DNA of 64,000 nt from Aureococcus anophagefferens (taxonomy: Eukaryota > Sar > Pelagophyceae > Pelagomonadales > Pelagomonadaceae). The stretch is from NCBI RefSeq assembly GCF_000186865.1, contig NW_008705566.1, positions 3,200 to 67,199 on the forward strand, in the 5' to 3' direction. The translations under genes and the position numbers were made by a program. The notes beneath the pieces are model-generated. The model ran no database searches, was not told the origin of the DNA, and was given only the letters and a program-made list of their open reading frames with translations. Every line of letters starts with the position of its first letter. The first letter of the stretch is position 1. This document shows positions 28,846 through 38,146 of the stretch, one piece after another.

Positions 28846-29979
28846 ATGGAGAGGCCAATTCCGCGGCGAGTCGTGCTCGCGATCCTCTGCGCCGCCGGCG
28901 CCCATGCGCTGTCGGCGCCCGCGCAACGCGTCGCCGCTCCCACTCCGGCGACGCCGGCGCCGGCGACGCGCCGCGTCGCCCGCCTCGACAAGCCCATCCG
29001 GCTGCCGGTGTGGCCCGTCGTCAACGGCCTCGCGTGCATCGCGCTGGACCTCGTGGGCCTCGGCGACGCCGCGGCGGCGCTCGAGGAGAGGTTCGGCGGC
29101 CGCGTCGCGCCCATGAGCCTCGGCCCGGACGCGAACCCCTTCGTGCTCCTCGTGCACCACCGCCACGGCTTCGACTGTTGGGATCCCGTGCGCCCCGTCT
29201 TCGAGAAGCTCATCGTGCCCGAGGGGTTCCCGGCGCACCCGCACCGCGGCTTCGAGACGGTGACGATGACGCTCCGCGGCGGCCTCGCGCACCGCGACTC
29301 CGCGGGCGTCAAGGAGACGTACGGCGACGGCGACGTCCAGTGGCTCACGGCGGGCAAGGGCATCCTCCACGAGGAGATGTGGCACTGGGCCGACAAGAGC
29401 CGGCGCGGCGAGTGCGAGCTCTACCAGCTCTGGGTCAACCTGCCCGCCGCGCTGTCCATGTCGAAGCCGGCCACGGAGGTGCTCCGCGCGGCGGACTTGG
29501 CGACGGTCGCGGGCGACGGCGTGCTGGAAACGGACCTCGGCGGCGCGCTGACGCCCGACGGCGCGATCCGGGCGCCGGGCGCGGCGCGCGAGGACGTGCT
29601 GCTGCGCAAGGTCGAGCTCGCGCCGGGCGCGTCCTACGCGCGCGACGTGCCCGCCGACGCGACGGCGCTGCTGTATACTCGGCGGGGGGCGGTGGCGGTG
29701 GGCGGCGACGCCGTGCCGCGCCACACGCTCGCCTACACGGAGAAGGGCGCGGGGGCGCTGCGCGTGACGAACGACGGCGACGCGCCCGCGGAGATCCTGC
29801 TCCTCGTCGGCATGCCCATCCGGGAGCCCGTCGTCTCGTCGGGCACGTGGGTCGTGTCGAGCGAGGCCGAGCTCGCCCAGGCCAACGCCGACTACGCCGC
29901 GGGCTTCCTCGGGAGGCCCTGGGACCACACGATCTCCGACGGCGAGTGGGAAGAGTGGAATCGTAAGTACGGGATTTAG
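28846..29979 (+). CDS. Pirin family protein with plastid-type leader
   Basis: 377 residues from MERPIPRRVVLAILCAAGAHALSAP, a signal-peptide-like leader followed by an Ala/Pro/Thr-rich transit-like stretch; an in-frame ATG at 28783 is less likely. The bicupin pirin fold is clear: HPHRGFETVT at 131-140 and GKGILHEEMW at 170-179 supply the four iron ligands (His131, His133, His175, Glu177). The pirin C-terminal cupin follows (LLYTRRGAVAVGG; APAEILLLVGMPIREPVV). Known pirins act as iron-dependent redox sensors or quercetinase-like dioxygenases; which applies here is unknown. The stop is 6 bp from the convergent LRR gene's stop. Confidence 0.9.
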   Translation: MERPIPRRVVLAILCAAGAHALSAPAQRVAAPTPATPAPATRRVARLDKPIRLPVWPVVNGLACIALDLVGLGDAAAALEERFGGRVAPMSLGPDANPFVLLVHHRHGFDCWDPVRPVFEKLIVPEGFPAHPHRGFETVTMTLRGGLAHRDSAGVKETYGDGDVQWLTAGKGILHEEMWHWADKSRRGECELYQLWVNLPAALSMSKPATEVLRAADLATVAGDGVLETDLGGALTPDGAIRAPGAAREDVLLRKVELAPGASYARDVPADATALLYTRRGAVAVGGDAVPRHTLAYTEKGAGALRVTNDGDAPAEILLLVGMPIREPVVSSGTWVVSSEAELAQANADYAAGFLGRPWDHTISDGEWEEWNRKYGI

Positions 29980-29985
29980 AATGCC

Positions 29986-31296
29986 CTAGCGCCGGAGATA
30001 GAACGCGGGGTCCGTCCATGGTATGCCACAGCGCGCGTGCCAGTGACGGGCGGCGTCCTCAGTTTGCCGAGGCTTATCATCAAAGCTGATCCTGAGATCT
30101 GGCAGCGCAAGCGAAATTGCCATCAGTTCGTCGGTGCGCCGCTGGATCTCAGAAGCGGGCACACTGCTGAGGGGCACACGAGATCTCCGGATGCTGGCAC
30201 CAGGAAGGCGCATGCTCACACGACCAATTTGGTCGTTAAGGAATGTTTCACAGTGAAGCGCGGTCCCGAGCGCTGTGTTCGCCAGCCCCAGAAAACGCAG
30301 CGACTGGCAAGCGCGCAGCGATGCCGGAAGTGTCTCGATGCTCGATACTGAGAGCTGAAGTCGAACAAGTGGGTGGTTGCCGAGCCATTCGGGGAGCTCT
30401 CTTACATCCGTGTCGGAGATGTCGAGCGACGTCAGACGAAGATTGCGAAGACCCTCGGGCAAAGTGGTGAAGGGTTGAGAATGGAAACAAAGTTCGCGGA
30501 GCGTCTGGCCGCACACAGTTCCATCGAATGCGCGCGCGACTGCCTCGTACAACTCCGGCTTTTCGGTCTTGAACTTGGCATGTTGGGGACAGAAAGCGAT
30601 GTACTCCAGTTTTCGGTCGCGAATTCCCTCCGCAGATTCGATGAAATCACTCCAGTCGAAGTAGATCCGCTTCAGTAGGGGCAATGCGGGAAGTTCTGGC
30701 ACGTGGAAGTGTTCGTATTGATGTACGCGAAGCTCTTCGAGGAGAACAAGGTTTCCCAACCAGGAAGGCGACGATAGGACTCCTCTGACTTGAGGGAAGT
30801 TCCAATCGCAAACGCCGATAAGGCTGATATCGAGCTTCCGAACGCATCGAAGCGGAAAAGGCACGACGTCGCCCGTTGCCGCCGTCGAGACCGTCCGGAG
30901 CTCCCGATCGTAGCCCGTTGCCGAAATGCGCCAACTCTTGGCCACGAGGCGCAGCGGTAGCAGAATCGTGTACCGCGCGCGTTCGACGGCTAGCGCGCGT
31001 TCGGCGGCACCGAGGAAAAGCTGCTCGCCGGGGGCTAGCGTATAGTATCCCTGGATCAGGGTATGCTCATGCTGCTGGTCTTCTAGCGGAGGACGAAAGA
31101 AGGTGAGGGAGGAGAGCGGGCCGTCGCTGCCGACGAGGAACTCGGCGACGAGCGGCAGCGCGCTTAGGAAGCCGCCATGCTGGGCGAGCGACAGAGCGGC
31201 GGGGGCGGAGGGCAGCGGAGCCGGACGCAGGTGCGCGCGAGGCGGGGGCGAGTCACCACGGCCTCCCCTTGACTCCATCGTGCCGAGCCGGGGCAA
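29986..31296 (-). CDS. Leucine-rich repeat protein in a low-GC island
   Basis: 436 residues if the first ATG is used; a second in-frame ATG (MESRGGRGD) lies at 31278. Residues about 150-370 carry irregular LRRs with the pattern LxxLxLxx (VRKLDISLIGVCDWNFP; LVLLEELRVHQYEHFHVPEL; LTSLDISDTDVRELPEWLG; LVRLQLSVSSIETLPASL; LRFLGLANTALG). There is no signal peptide or membrane helix. The base composition is clearly less GC-rich than both neighbours, with relaxed third positions, suggesting a younger or recently moved member of an LRR family. Function unknown. Confidence 0.8.
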   Translation of the reverse strand: MPRLGTMESRGGRGDSPPPRAHLRPAPLPSAPAALSLAQHGGFLSALPLVAEFLVGSDGPLSSLTFFRPPLEDQQHEHTLIQGYYTLAPGEQLFLGAAERALAVERARYTILLPLRLVAKSWRISATGYDRELRTVSTAATGDVVPFPLRCVRKLDISLIGVCDWNFPQVRGVLSSPSWLGNLVLLEELRVHQYEHFHVPELPALPLLKRIYFDWSDFIESAEGIRDRKLEYIAFCPQHAKFKTEKPELYEAVARAFDGTVCGQTLRELCFHSQPFTTLPEGLRNLRLTSLDISDTDVRELPEWLGNHPLVRLQLSVSSIETLPASLRACQSLRFLGLANTALGTALHCETFLNDQIGRVSMRLPGASIRRSRVPLSSVPASEIQRRTDELMAISLALPDLRISFDDKPRQTEDAARHWHARCGIPWTDPAFYLRR

Positions 31297-31394
31297 CAGG
31301 GTCCAATAAGCCGCCGATGCCGACCGGTTGCCGCGAGAGCCGAGCGACGAGGTGGTCCATCAATCGAGGCCAGCGTCGCGCCGCCGCAGCAGCC
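31297..31394. promoter_or_regulatory. Compact divergent promoter region
   Basis: Only 98 bp lies between the LRR and NDUFA5 start codons. Both 5' leaders and any shared promoter must sit here, or transcription starts inside the neighbouring gene. Confidence 0.35.
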
Positions 31395-31913
31395 ATGTTC
31401 CTGAGCCGCGTCGCGACGCGATCCGTGCGGCCGGCGCTGGCCGCCAAGGCCGCGCGGCGGCCCGTGGTGACGAAGACGACGACGGGGCTCGTCGGGTTAA
31501 AGGTCGATCCCGAGGGCCGCGTCAACCTCATCGCGCTCAACGAGGAGCTTTTGGAGGCCGTCAAGGAGGCGCGTCGCCGGCGCCCTTTGCTTCGACGCCG
31601 TCCCGGCGCGACGCCCCGCCCCCGCGCAGATCCCGGCGCACAACGAGTACAGGAAAAGCATCGAGGCGACCGCGGCGTACCGCATCAAAGTCGCGTCGGC
31701 GACGGAGGACGCGCGTCGCCCGGCGCCCGCGGAGCGCGCGCGCGCCTGGACGCCGCGCCCGCGCAGGAGGAGGCCATCGAGGAGGAGATCGGCATGGGCC
31801 AGCTCGAGGAGCTCATCGAGTCGCAGCAGGAGGAGATGGGCGTGCTCAAGATGTACATCGAGCACAAGATGTGGGAGCACATCGACGAGCTCGCCACGGA
31901 GTTCAAGGGCTAG
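31395..31913 (+). CDS. NDUFA5: NDUFA5, complex I subunit, three exons
   Basis: Accessory subunit of mitochondrial NADH dehydrogenase (complex I matrix arm). Exons are 31395-31568, 31630-31710 and 31767-31913, totalling 402 bp for 133 residues. The two introns (61 and 56 bp) both start GCGCGTCGCC, end GCGCAG and lie in phase 0. Splicing restores the family sequence (TTGLVGLKVDPEGRVNLI ... IPAHNEYRKSIEATAAYRIKVA ... IEEEIGMGQLEELIESQ). Unspliced, the second exon would be in the wrong frame. Residues 1-25 (MFLSRVATRSVRPALAAKAARR) are a typical mitochondrial presequence. Confidence 0.93.
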   Translation: MFLSRVATRSVRPALAAKAARRPVVTKTTTGLVGLKVDPEGRVNLIALNEELLEAVKEARRRRPLLRRRPGATPRPRADPGAQRVQEKHRGDRGVPHQSRVGDGGRASPGARGARARLDAAPAQEEAIEEEIGMGQLEELIESQQEEMGVLKMYIEHKMWEHIDELATEFKG

Positions 31914-31999
31914 GGAACGCGCCGCCGCCGGTTGACTAACCGCCTAGCTGCGCGCCCGTCGTCGCGGCGGAGTCGGAGAGGGTCCGGGTTGCAAAATTA

Positions 32000-32674
32000 C
32001 TAGCTGCACTTGTCGCCCTTCGCGGTCCGGCCGTCGCCCTCCGCGAAGGCGAACGCGGCCTTGACGGAGGACCAGCCGCCGTCGGGCGTCGGCGGCCCCG
32101 CGGGGTCCTCCTCGTCGACTTCGTCGTCCGAGTCGTCGTCGCCCGCGTCGAGCGACGCCTCGACGCGGTCGCAGAGCGCGAACGCGATGGCCGACCAGAC
32201 GTAGACCATGGCGAAGGCCGCGCGGTTCGCCGGCGCGCCGAGGTTCCGCCGCTCCCAGGCCGTGCAGAGGAGGTCGCCGCGGTGGGCGACGACCTGCGCG
32301 AAGAGGCCCGCCATCGCGATCTGCGAGAGGCGGAGCCACGTCGCGCGGCGGCACAAGCCCTGGAAGACGGCCGTCTCGAGCGTCAGCGAGAGCAGCGCGC
32401 CGCAGAAGACGACGCCGAAGGCGACGAGGCACCGCCGCGCCGCCGGCGCCTCGCCCGCGCAGGCCAGGGCGACGTCGACGCGCGTCGGCGCGAGCGTCGC
32501 GCCCGCGAGCGCGGCCATGGCCATGGACGTCGTCACGTGCAGCGCGCGCACGAGGCTCGACAGGCTCGTGCGCGCCTGCAGCATGAGGTCGCCGTGGAAA
32601 TAGCACGCGGCGCTCAGCGCCGCGGCGAGCCACCAGCACAGGAGCGCGGCCGACGCGTGGGCCTCCCCCGCCAT
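32000..32674 (-). CDS. Small five-helix membrane protein, unknown
   Basis: 224 residues starting MAGEAHASAALLCWW. Five hydrophobic segments: about 7-27, 42-60, 79-103, 115-133 and 150-170. The C-terminal tail is acidic (DAGDDDSDDEVDEEDP) then ends in KGDKCS. No family was recognised. There is no signal peptide distinct from helix 1. The frame stays open upstream, but the basic N-terminal extension it adds does not look conserved, so the short start is preferred. Confidence 0.65.
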   Translation of the reverse strand: MAGEAHASAALLCWWLAAALSAACYFHGDLMLQARTSLSSLVRALHVTTSMAMAALAGATLAPTRVDVALACAGEAPAARRCLVAFGVVFCGALLSLTLETAVFQGLCRRATWLRLSQIAMAGLFAQVVAHRGDLLCTAWERRNLGAPANRAAFAMVYVWSAIAFALCDRVEASLDAGDDDSDDEVDEEDPAGPPTPDGGWSSVKAAFAFAEGDGRTAKGDKCS

Positions 32675-32961
32675 CGTAACCAGCGGTTGCACGGCTCGAG
32701 CTTCGCGGTCTCGCGGTCGACTTGGCGCTGCTGCAGTACGCCGGTCCAGGACAGCGCTCGACTTGCGGCGGCTGCCGGGCGGGGAGGAGCTGCCACAGCG
32801 GTGTCTGGCGAGCCGCATCTGGGATTTCACAAAAGGTCAACCAACGAGATTTTGGCAGCCCGGCATCCAGCCCGCATCCAGCAGTCCAGTCGCCTTCGGT
32901 GCCGGCGTCGCGAGAAGCCAAGGACCCCCGCGCCCGGCATCCGGTCGCCTTCGACGTCGTC

Positions 32962-35493
32962 ATGGCGGCCCGCAAGCCGCAGCACACGTTCACGAAGCCC
33001 AAGTGGCCCGCCGTGGGCATGCGCGTGCGCGTCGAGCGGGACGGCGAGTGGTACGAGGGCGAGGTGACGGCCCTGACCGCGGACCGGAGCGAGGCGGCCG
33101 TCGTCTACACGGAGGACGCGGACCGCTTCGAGGAGGGCGGCGTGGACGTGGGCGCGCGGCTCTGCGGCGACTCCTTGCTCCGCGCGCGCGAGGGCATGGA
33201 CGTCGAGGTCCGCCGGGGCAAGCAGTGGCGGCGCCGCGTCGTCGTCGGCGCGGAGCGGACGTCGCAGACGACGGCGGACCTCACGCTCGAAGACGACGCC
33301 GGCGAGCGCGTCGAGGTCGTGAGCGTCGACGCGTCCCTCGACATGTCGGCGTCGATGCGCTGGCCGCGGAAGCCGAGCGCGTTCCTCCAGGACATCCGCG
33401 CGGCGCAGAAGGCGCGGCAGCGGGAGGCCAAGGACGCGAAGCGGCGGCGCGACGCCGAGCGCGCGGCCGCGGCGCCGGCGCCGGCGCCCGCCGCCGCGGC
33501 GCCGCCGGCGCCGGGCGGGCCGCACTGGATCGGCGCCGCGCGCGAGCTGTCCGTGCTCTGCGAGGGCCAGTGGTACGACTGCTGCCTCGTGGGCCAGGAG
33601 AAGGACGGCACCTTCGTCGTCGCCCACGACGACGGCTCCCTCGAGGCGCGCGTCGACGCCGACCGGCTCCGGGAGCGGCTCTGGTGCCGCGTGGGCAACA
33701 AATGCCGCGTCGCCTACCAGGGCCGCTGGCACGACTGCAAGGTCCTCGCGCTGAGCCGCGACCTCGCGACGTGCACGGTGCGCTACGAGGACAACGGCTA
33801 CGCCGAGGAGGACGTCGTCGTCTCCGAGCGGCTCCGCGCGCTCCGCTACGGCGAGGGCGGCGACGCGCCGCCGCCGGCGCCCGCGACCGCGTCGCCGACG
33901 TTCTCGCCCGTCGCGACGGCCGGCGGCCACTTCGACCGGAAGCCGCGCGCCGCGCCGCCGCCGAAGAAGCCCGGGGCCGCGCCCGCCGTGGCCCACTCGC
34001 CCGTCGTCGACGCGCGCAAGAAGGCGCCGCCGCCGAAGAAGGCCGAGCCCAAGCCAAAGCCCGCGCCCGCGCCGCCGAAGAAGGCCGCGCCCAATCCCAA
34101 GCCCATGGCCGCGCCGAAGAAGGCCGCGCCCGCGCCCGCGCCGAAGAAGGCCGAGTCGAAGCCCAAGCCCGCGAAGGCGGCGCCCGCGCCCGCGCCGCCG
34201 GCGCCGGCCAAGGAACCGAAGCAGAAGAAGAAGGCCGCGAAGGACGCCGCGCCGCCGCCGCCGCCGGAGAAGGAGCTCAAGCAGAAGAAGAAGCCCGCGA
34301 AGGACGCCGCGCCGCCGCCGGAGAAGGAGCCCAAGCAGAAGAAGAAGCCCGCGAAGGACGCCGCCGCGCCGCCGCCGCCGGAGAAGCCCGCGGCCAAGGA
34401 GCCCAAGCCGGCGAAGGAGCCCAAGCCGAAGGCGGCACCGAAGGAGCCCAAGCAGAAGGAGCCGGCGGCGAAGGAACCGAAGGAGCAGCCCAAGGCGAAG
34501 GAAGCGAAGCAGCCCAAGGAGCCCAAGGCCAAGAAGGCGAAGGAGCAGGAGCCGCCCAAGGAGAAGGGGCCCAAGGCCAAGGAGCAGCCCAAGGCCAAGG
34601 AGCAGCCCAAGGCCAAGGAGCAACCCAAGGCCAAGGAGCAACCCAAGGCCAAGGCCGACAAGAAGAAGGGCCCCGAGCCGGAGAAAGAGGCGCCGAAGAA
34701 GGACGCGCCGAAGAAGAAGAAGGCCGAGCCCAAGGAGCCGGAGAAGGCCGCCGCCGCCGAGCCGGAGGAGAAGAAGCCCGCGCCGAAGAAGGCCGAGCCC
34801 AAGAAGCAGCCCGAGCCGACGAAGGCCGCGCCGAAGCAGGCCGAGCCCGAGCGGCCGCCCGAGCCCGAGCCCGAGGCGCCGCCGACGCCCGCGCCCAAGG
34901 CCGACAAGGCCGACACGCCGCCCGAGTCGACGAACCCGCGGGGCTTCACGCACGAGGACGCGCTCAAGGCGCTCCACGCCGCGGCGCTCGCGCAGTCGCG
35001 CAAGGCCGCGCCGCCCGAGGCGACGGCCGAGGCCGACGGCGGCGCCGCCGAGGACCCGCTCGCGCCGCTGCCGCGGCGCGCGCCCAAGCCCATCGACGGC
35101 GGCGGCGGCGGGAGCGACGCCGCCGCGGGGCCCGACTCGCCGGCGACGCCGTCCTTCTCGCCCATCGCGGCCGCCGCGCCGGCCGCGGCGTTCGCGGACG
35201 CGGACGGCGCCGCGGCGACGACGGCGACGGTGCAGCTCCACTACCGCTTCGGCGAGTTCGTCAAGACGCACGAGATGACGCTGCCGGAGAAGTGGCTCGC
35301 GAAGCCCATCAGCCTCCTCAAGACGGCCTTCGTGAAGCGCATGAAGACGAACCTCGGGCCCGACGACGCGCCCATCGACGCCGCCGCCCTCGCCATCCAG
35401 ACCCCCGGCGGCGACCCCATCCCCGAGGGCGAGTGCATCCGCGACGTCCTCAAGCACGATAGCAACGTCGTCTTCAAGCAGCGGAGCCCCTAG
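32962..35493 (+). CDS. Tudor-like repeats, Lys/Pro-rich low-complexity middle, ubiquitin-like C-terminus
   Basis: 843 residues from MAARKPQHTFTKPKW. Three Tudor/agenet-like segments lie in the first 300 residues (VGMRVRVERDGEWYEGEV; ARELSVLCEGQWYDCCLVG; VGNKCRVAYQGRWHDCKVLA ... VRYEDNGYAEEDVV). Such folds often read methylated Lys/Arg. Residues about 320-660 are almost only Lys, Pro, Ala and Glu (KEPKAKEQPKAKEQ), highly basic and disordered. Residues about 755-843 (TVQLHYRFGEFVKTHEMTLP ... IRDVLKHDSNVVFKQ) look like a beta-grasp, ubiquitin-like domain. The combination suggests a chromatin or RNA-granule scaffold, by inference only. Confidence 0.75.
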   Translation: MAARKPQHTFTKPKWPAVGMRVRVERDGEWYEGEVTALTADRSEAAVVYTEDADRFEEGGVDVGARLCGDSLLRAREGMDVEVRRGKQWRRRVVVGAERTSQTTADLTLEDDAGERVEVVSVDASLDMSASMRWPRKPSAFLQDIRAAQKARQREAKDAKRRRDAERAAAAPAPAPAAAAPPAPGGPHWIGAARELSVLCEGQWYDCCLVGQEKDGTFVVAHDDGSLEARVDADRLRERLWCRVGNKCRVAYQGRWHDCKVLALSRDLATCTVRYEDNGYAEEDVVVSERLRALRYGEGGDAPPPAPATASPTFSPVATAGGHFDRKPRAAPPPKKPGAAPAVAHSPVVDARKKAPPPKKAEPKPKPAPAPPKKAAPNPKPMAAPKKAAPAPAPKKAESKPKPAKAAPAPAPPAPAKEPKQKKKAAKDAAPPPPPEKELKQKKKPAKDAAPPPEKEPKQKKKPAKDAAAPPPPEKPAAKEPKPAKEPKPKAAPKEPKQKEPAAKEPKEQPKAKEAKQPKEPKAKKAKEQEPPKEKGPKAKEQPKAKEQPKAKEQPKAKEQPKAKADKKKGPEPEKEAPKKDAPKKKKAEPKEPEKAAAAEPEEKKPAPKKAEPKKQPEPTKAAPKQAEPERPPEPEPEAPPTPAPKADKADTPPESTNPRGFTHEDALKALHAAALAQSRKAAPPEATAEADGGAAEDPLAPLPRRAPKPIDGGGGGSDAAAGPDSPATPSFSPIAAAAPAAAFADADGAAATTATVQLHYRFGEFVKTHEMTLPEKWLAKPISLLKTAFVKRMKTNLGPDDAPIDAAALAIQTPGGDPIPEGECIRDVLKHDSNVVFKQRSP
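34024..34860 (+). repeat. Lys/Pro/Ala/Glu-rich low-complexity coding region
   Basis: Purine-rich degenerate repeat of AAGGAGCAGCCCAAGGCC-type units, best ordered at about 34570-34650 with four copies of an 18-bp unit coding KEQPKA. Confidence 0.8.
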
Positions 35494-35751
35494 ACCCGGC
35501 GCGGAGGGCCTCTACATAGTTTAAGGGCCTCAACAATGAGTCAACATACCTCCCTCCCCCGGCCAAAGGGCGCTCAGTCGAGCGCGCATCCCCTTCAATA
35601 ACTTGGTCAACATAGCCGTTGTCTAAAAAGAAGCTGAACCCAATCGAGTGGTCCTTCGGGGTCGGGGCGCGGCGCCGCGGTGCAGCACAGAAGTTCTCCT
35701 CTCCGGGCTCCGCTGTCCCCCCCCTCGGGGCTGCCCCCGGCGCGTCGCCCC

Positions 35752-36900
35752 ATGGCGCAGCCCGAGGCGCAGAAGTACCGGGGCCTGGAGGCGACGCCGA
35801 ACATCTTCGCCGCGACGAAGGAGAAGGACGCGTCCCTCCAGGAGGAGCAGGCCTTCTTCGCGCAGATGGAGAAGTTCTCGGAGCGGCCCATGATCAGCAT
35901 CGAGGTCGACCGCGAGTCGAGCAGCTTCGCCGTCGTCGGCGCCCTGCCGGCGCAGCCCAGGTCCGCGCCGGCGGCGGACCGGCGGCGGCCGTCGCCGTCG
36001 CCGCCGTCGCGGAGCCTCCTCGTGCCCCCGCGCCGGTCCAGCGGGCGCGAGTCGCCCGTCGGCGTCGGCGAGACCGTCCCGCGCAGCAGCGCGACCTACG
36101 ACCCGGGGACGGACACGGACGACTCGCCGCGGCTGTGGCGGCCGCCGAAGAAGGGCAAGGGCCTCTTCTCCCGCAAGCCCCGGCCCGACGCCGGCGCCGC
36201 CGCCCCGGCGGGCGCGCGGGCCTGGTCGCCGCCGCCGGCGCCGCGGCCCGGGGCCGCGCCAGGGAGGCGGCCGCCCGCGCTCGAGTCCGTCCGGAGCCGG
36301 GCCGCGGCGCCGCCGCGGCCCAGGGCGCGGTCCTCGTCGGCGCCGCCGACGCAGGCGTCGCCGGGCGAGGTCGTCTTCCGCGCCGACGCCGCGGGCGCGA
36401 CGGACCACGGCGAAATGCTGCCCGCGCTCGCCGACGACGGCGCGGTGTCGACGTGTGGCCACGGCGGCCTCGGGCTGGGCCTCCGGTGCGAGCGCGGCGA
36501 CGCGCTGTCGCGCATCGGCGCCACGGCCCACGGCGTCGAGATCTCCGGCTCGGCGCCGAACCGGCAGGCGTCGGACTTCGACGCGATCTTCGCCGCCGTC
36601 GACGCCGCGGACGCGATCGAGCCCGCGGGGCGGAGCCACCGCCCGGCGCCGCACCGCGACAGCAGCGACGTCGCCTGCGGCTGCATGGGCTCCTGGGGCG
36701 AAAACATCGCCTACGACGACGGCTGCGCGGACGTCGGCTGCGCGGGCGACGCGTGGAGCGACGGCGACGAGGCCGCGCTCTCGACGTCGCCGGACACGTA
36801 CCTCGGCTCCGTCCTCGCCTACCTCAGCATGACGCCCGCGACCTGCGCCGGCGACCAGAGGTACTACGAGACCGACGACGAGGTCGGCCTCACGGACTGA
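35752..36900 (+). CDS. Disordered protein of unknown function
   Basis: 382 residues from MAQPEAQKYRGLEATPNIF. No domain was recognised. Residues 1-50 contain a short helix (DASLQEEQAFFAQMEKFSERP). Residues 60-220 are Pro/Arg/Ser-rich and disordered. From about 225, Gly/Asp/Cys-rich segments appear (GAVSTCGHGGLGLGLRCERGD; VACGCMGSWGENIAYDDGCADVGCAG). The protein ends in an acidic tail (YYETDDEVGLTD). Codon bias matches neighbouring genes, supporting a real coding region. Tandem with the upstream Tudor-like gene. Confidence 0.65.
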   Translation: MAQPEAQKYRGLEATPNIFAATKEKDASLQEEQAFFAQMEKFSERPMISIEVDRESSSFAVVGALPAQPRSAPAADRRRPSPSPPSRSLLVPPRRSSGRESPVGVGETVPRSSATYDPGTDTDDSPRLWRPPKKGKGLFSRKPRPDAGAAAPAGARAWSPPPAPRPGAAPGRRPPALESVRSRAAAPPRPRARSSSAPPTQASPGEVVFRADAAGATDHGEMLPALADDGAVSTCGHGGLGLGLRCERGDALSRIGATAHGVEISGSAPNRQASDFDAIFAAVDAADAIEPAGRSHRPAPHRDSSDVACGCMGSWGENIAYDDGCADVGCAGDAWSDGDEAALSTSPDTYLGSVLAYLSMTPATCAGDQRYYETDDEVGLTD

Positions 36901-37149
36901 CGGGGCCGGCGTTCCGAGGTCGGAGCCTAAGTTGAAGTTTAACATATCTATAGCCCAGCCGGCGGGGTGTGTGGGCCCGGGGAAGATTCCGGGGGCGCCC
37001 TCTCTCTCTCTAGCGCACTACAATAGTAGACGAGCTAGCCCGCCGGCGCGCCGCTCTCTCCCTCATCTTCCCTCAGTACCGCGCCGAGGCGACCTTCCCG
37101 TCGGAGATGAGCGACGGACGACCGCGGACCGTTTGCGCGCGCTCCGCGC

Positions 37150-37440
37150 CTACTTTTTTCCTTGGGCCCCTAATCTGAGCTCGATGAGCTGGTTGCGCTG
37201 CTCGTCGGACATCTTGTCGACGGTGTCCTCCGAGAGCTCGTCGCCGACGCGGCCGCGGTCCGGCGCGCGCAGCTGCGCGAGGTAGTGCTCCCAGGCGCCG
37301 CGGAACGCCGCGAGGTGCTCGGGCTTCGTCACGTCGCGCGTGTCCTTGAACTCCTTCATCACGTACTTGTCGCCGAGCTTGCGCATCTCGCCCGGCAGGC
37401 CCCGGTGCGCCCGGAGGAGGCTGCGCAGCAGGGAGCGCAT
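37150..37440 (-). CDS. SDHAF3: SDHAF3/ACN9-like succinate dehydrogenase assembly factor
   Basis: 96 residues from MRSLLRSLLRAHRGLPGEM. The family block LLRAHRGLPGEMRKLGDKYVMKEF ... HLAAFRGAWEHYLAQL matches SDHAF3 (ACN9), an LYR-family mitochondrial matrix factor that helps mature the iron-sulfur subunit of complex II. The LYR tripeptide is degenerate (LLR). The frame stays open up to an ATG at 37596, which would add a Pro/Arg-rich extension; the short form fits known family lengths better, but the extension might be a presequence. Length and order of conserved blocks are typical. Confidence 0.85.
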   Translation of the reverse strand: MRSLLRSLLRAHRGLPGEMRKLGDKYVMKEFKDTRDVTKPEHLAAFRGAWEHYLAQLRAPDRGRVGDELSEDTVDKMSDEQRNQLIELRLGAQGKK

Positions 37441-38146
37441 GGGGCCGCGTGCGCCGGCGCTTCGCGGCGCGGGCGCGTGCGTCTCGGTACGCACTCGTCG
37501 GTCGCGCGTCGGTACCCGCTCGTCGACGGCGGGCTCGGGCGGCCGAGGGAGCTCTGGCTGCCAGCTCGATCCAGCTCGGGGAGAGCGAATTACCACAGTG
37601 AAGTTTGTGTCACAGTCTACAACAGAAAGTGTGGGGGGCGGGCGGGCTTGGCGTAGCTCGCCAGCCCCCGCTTGGACAACTGCATGCTGCTACACTCGGC
37701 GGACCTCCTCGCCGACTTCTCCGCCGACCGCGCAGTCCGATGCGAAGCACGTCCCGGAGTTCCGACTCGACCGCGCTTAACTGTGCGTGCGCAAGTTCGA
37801 CGTCATTGTGCCGTCGTTCTACAGCGTGCCGAGCCCAGGACCGGTTGCCGGTCTTAAAAAACCTCGAAGGATGCCGCCTCGCGGACATGCAGCGCGCCGG
37901 GAGAAAGAAAATGCCACGCCAGCGCAAGTGTGTTGATGACAATCGTGCACCGACGATCGACTCAACTCACATCGACCGCCGAGGACCACAGCCTTAGCCT
38001 TCCTCTGTCGCAGGTCTGGTCATCGCGCGTTTGTGCTTCCGTGCTTCCTTGCCCTGGGTCCGCCCGTTCCCACGGGCGCGGGCGCGGGGGCCACGCTGGC
38101 GCGCCCCCCGCCCAGCGGCGGGGCCTGGTCCAGCAGCGCGACGACG
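37441..38146. other. Intergenic region between divergent SDHAF3 and KH-WW genes
   Basis: About 700 bp. GC is lower from roughly 37590 to 37990. The first 156 bp could code an extension of SDHAF3. An in-frame ATG at 38033 could extend the KH gene. I see no RNA gene, transposon or repeat in the rest. Confidence 0.5.
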
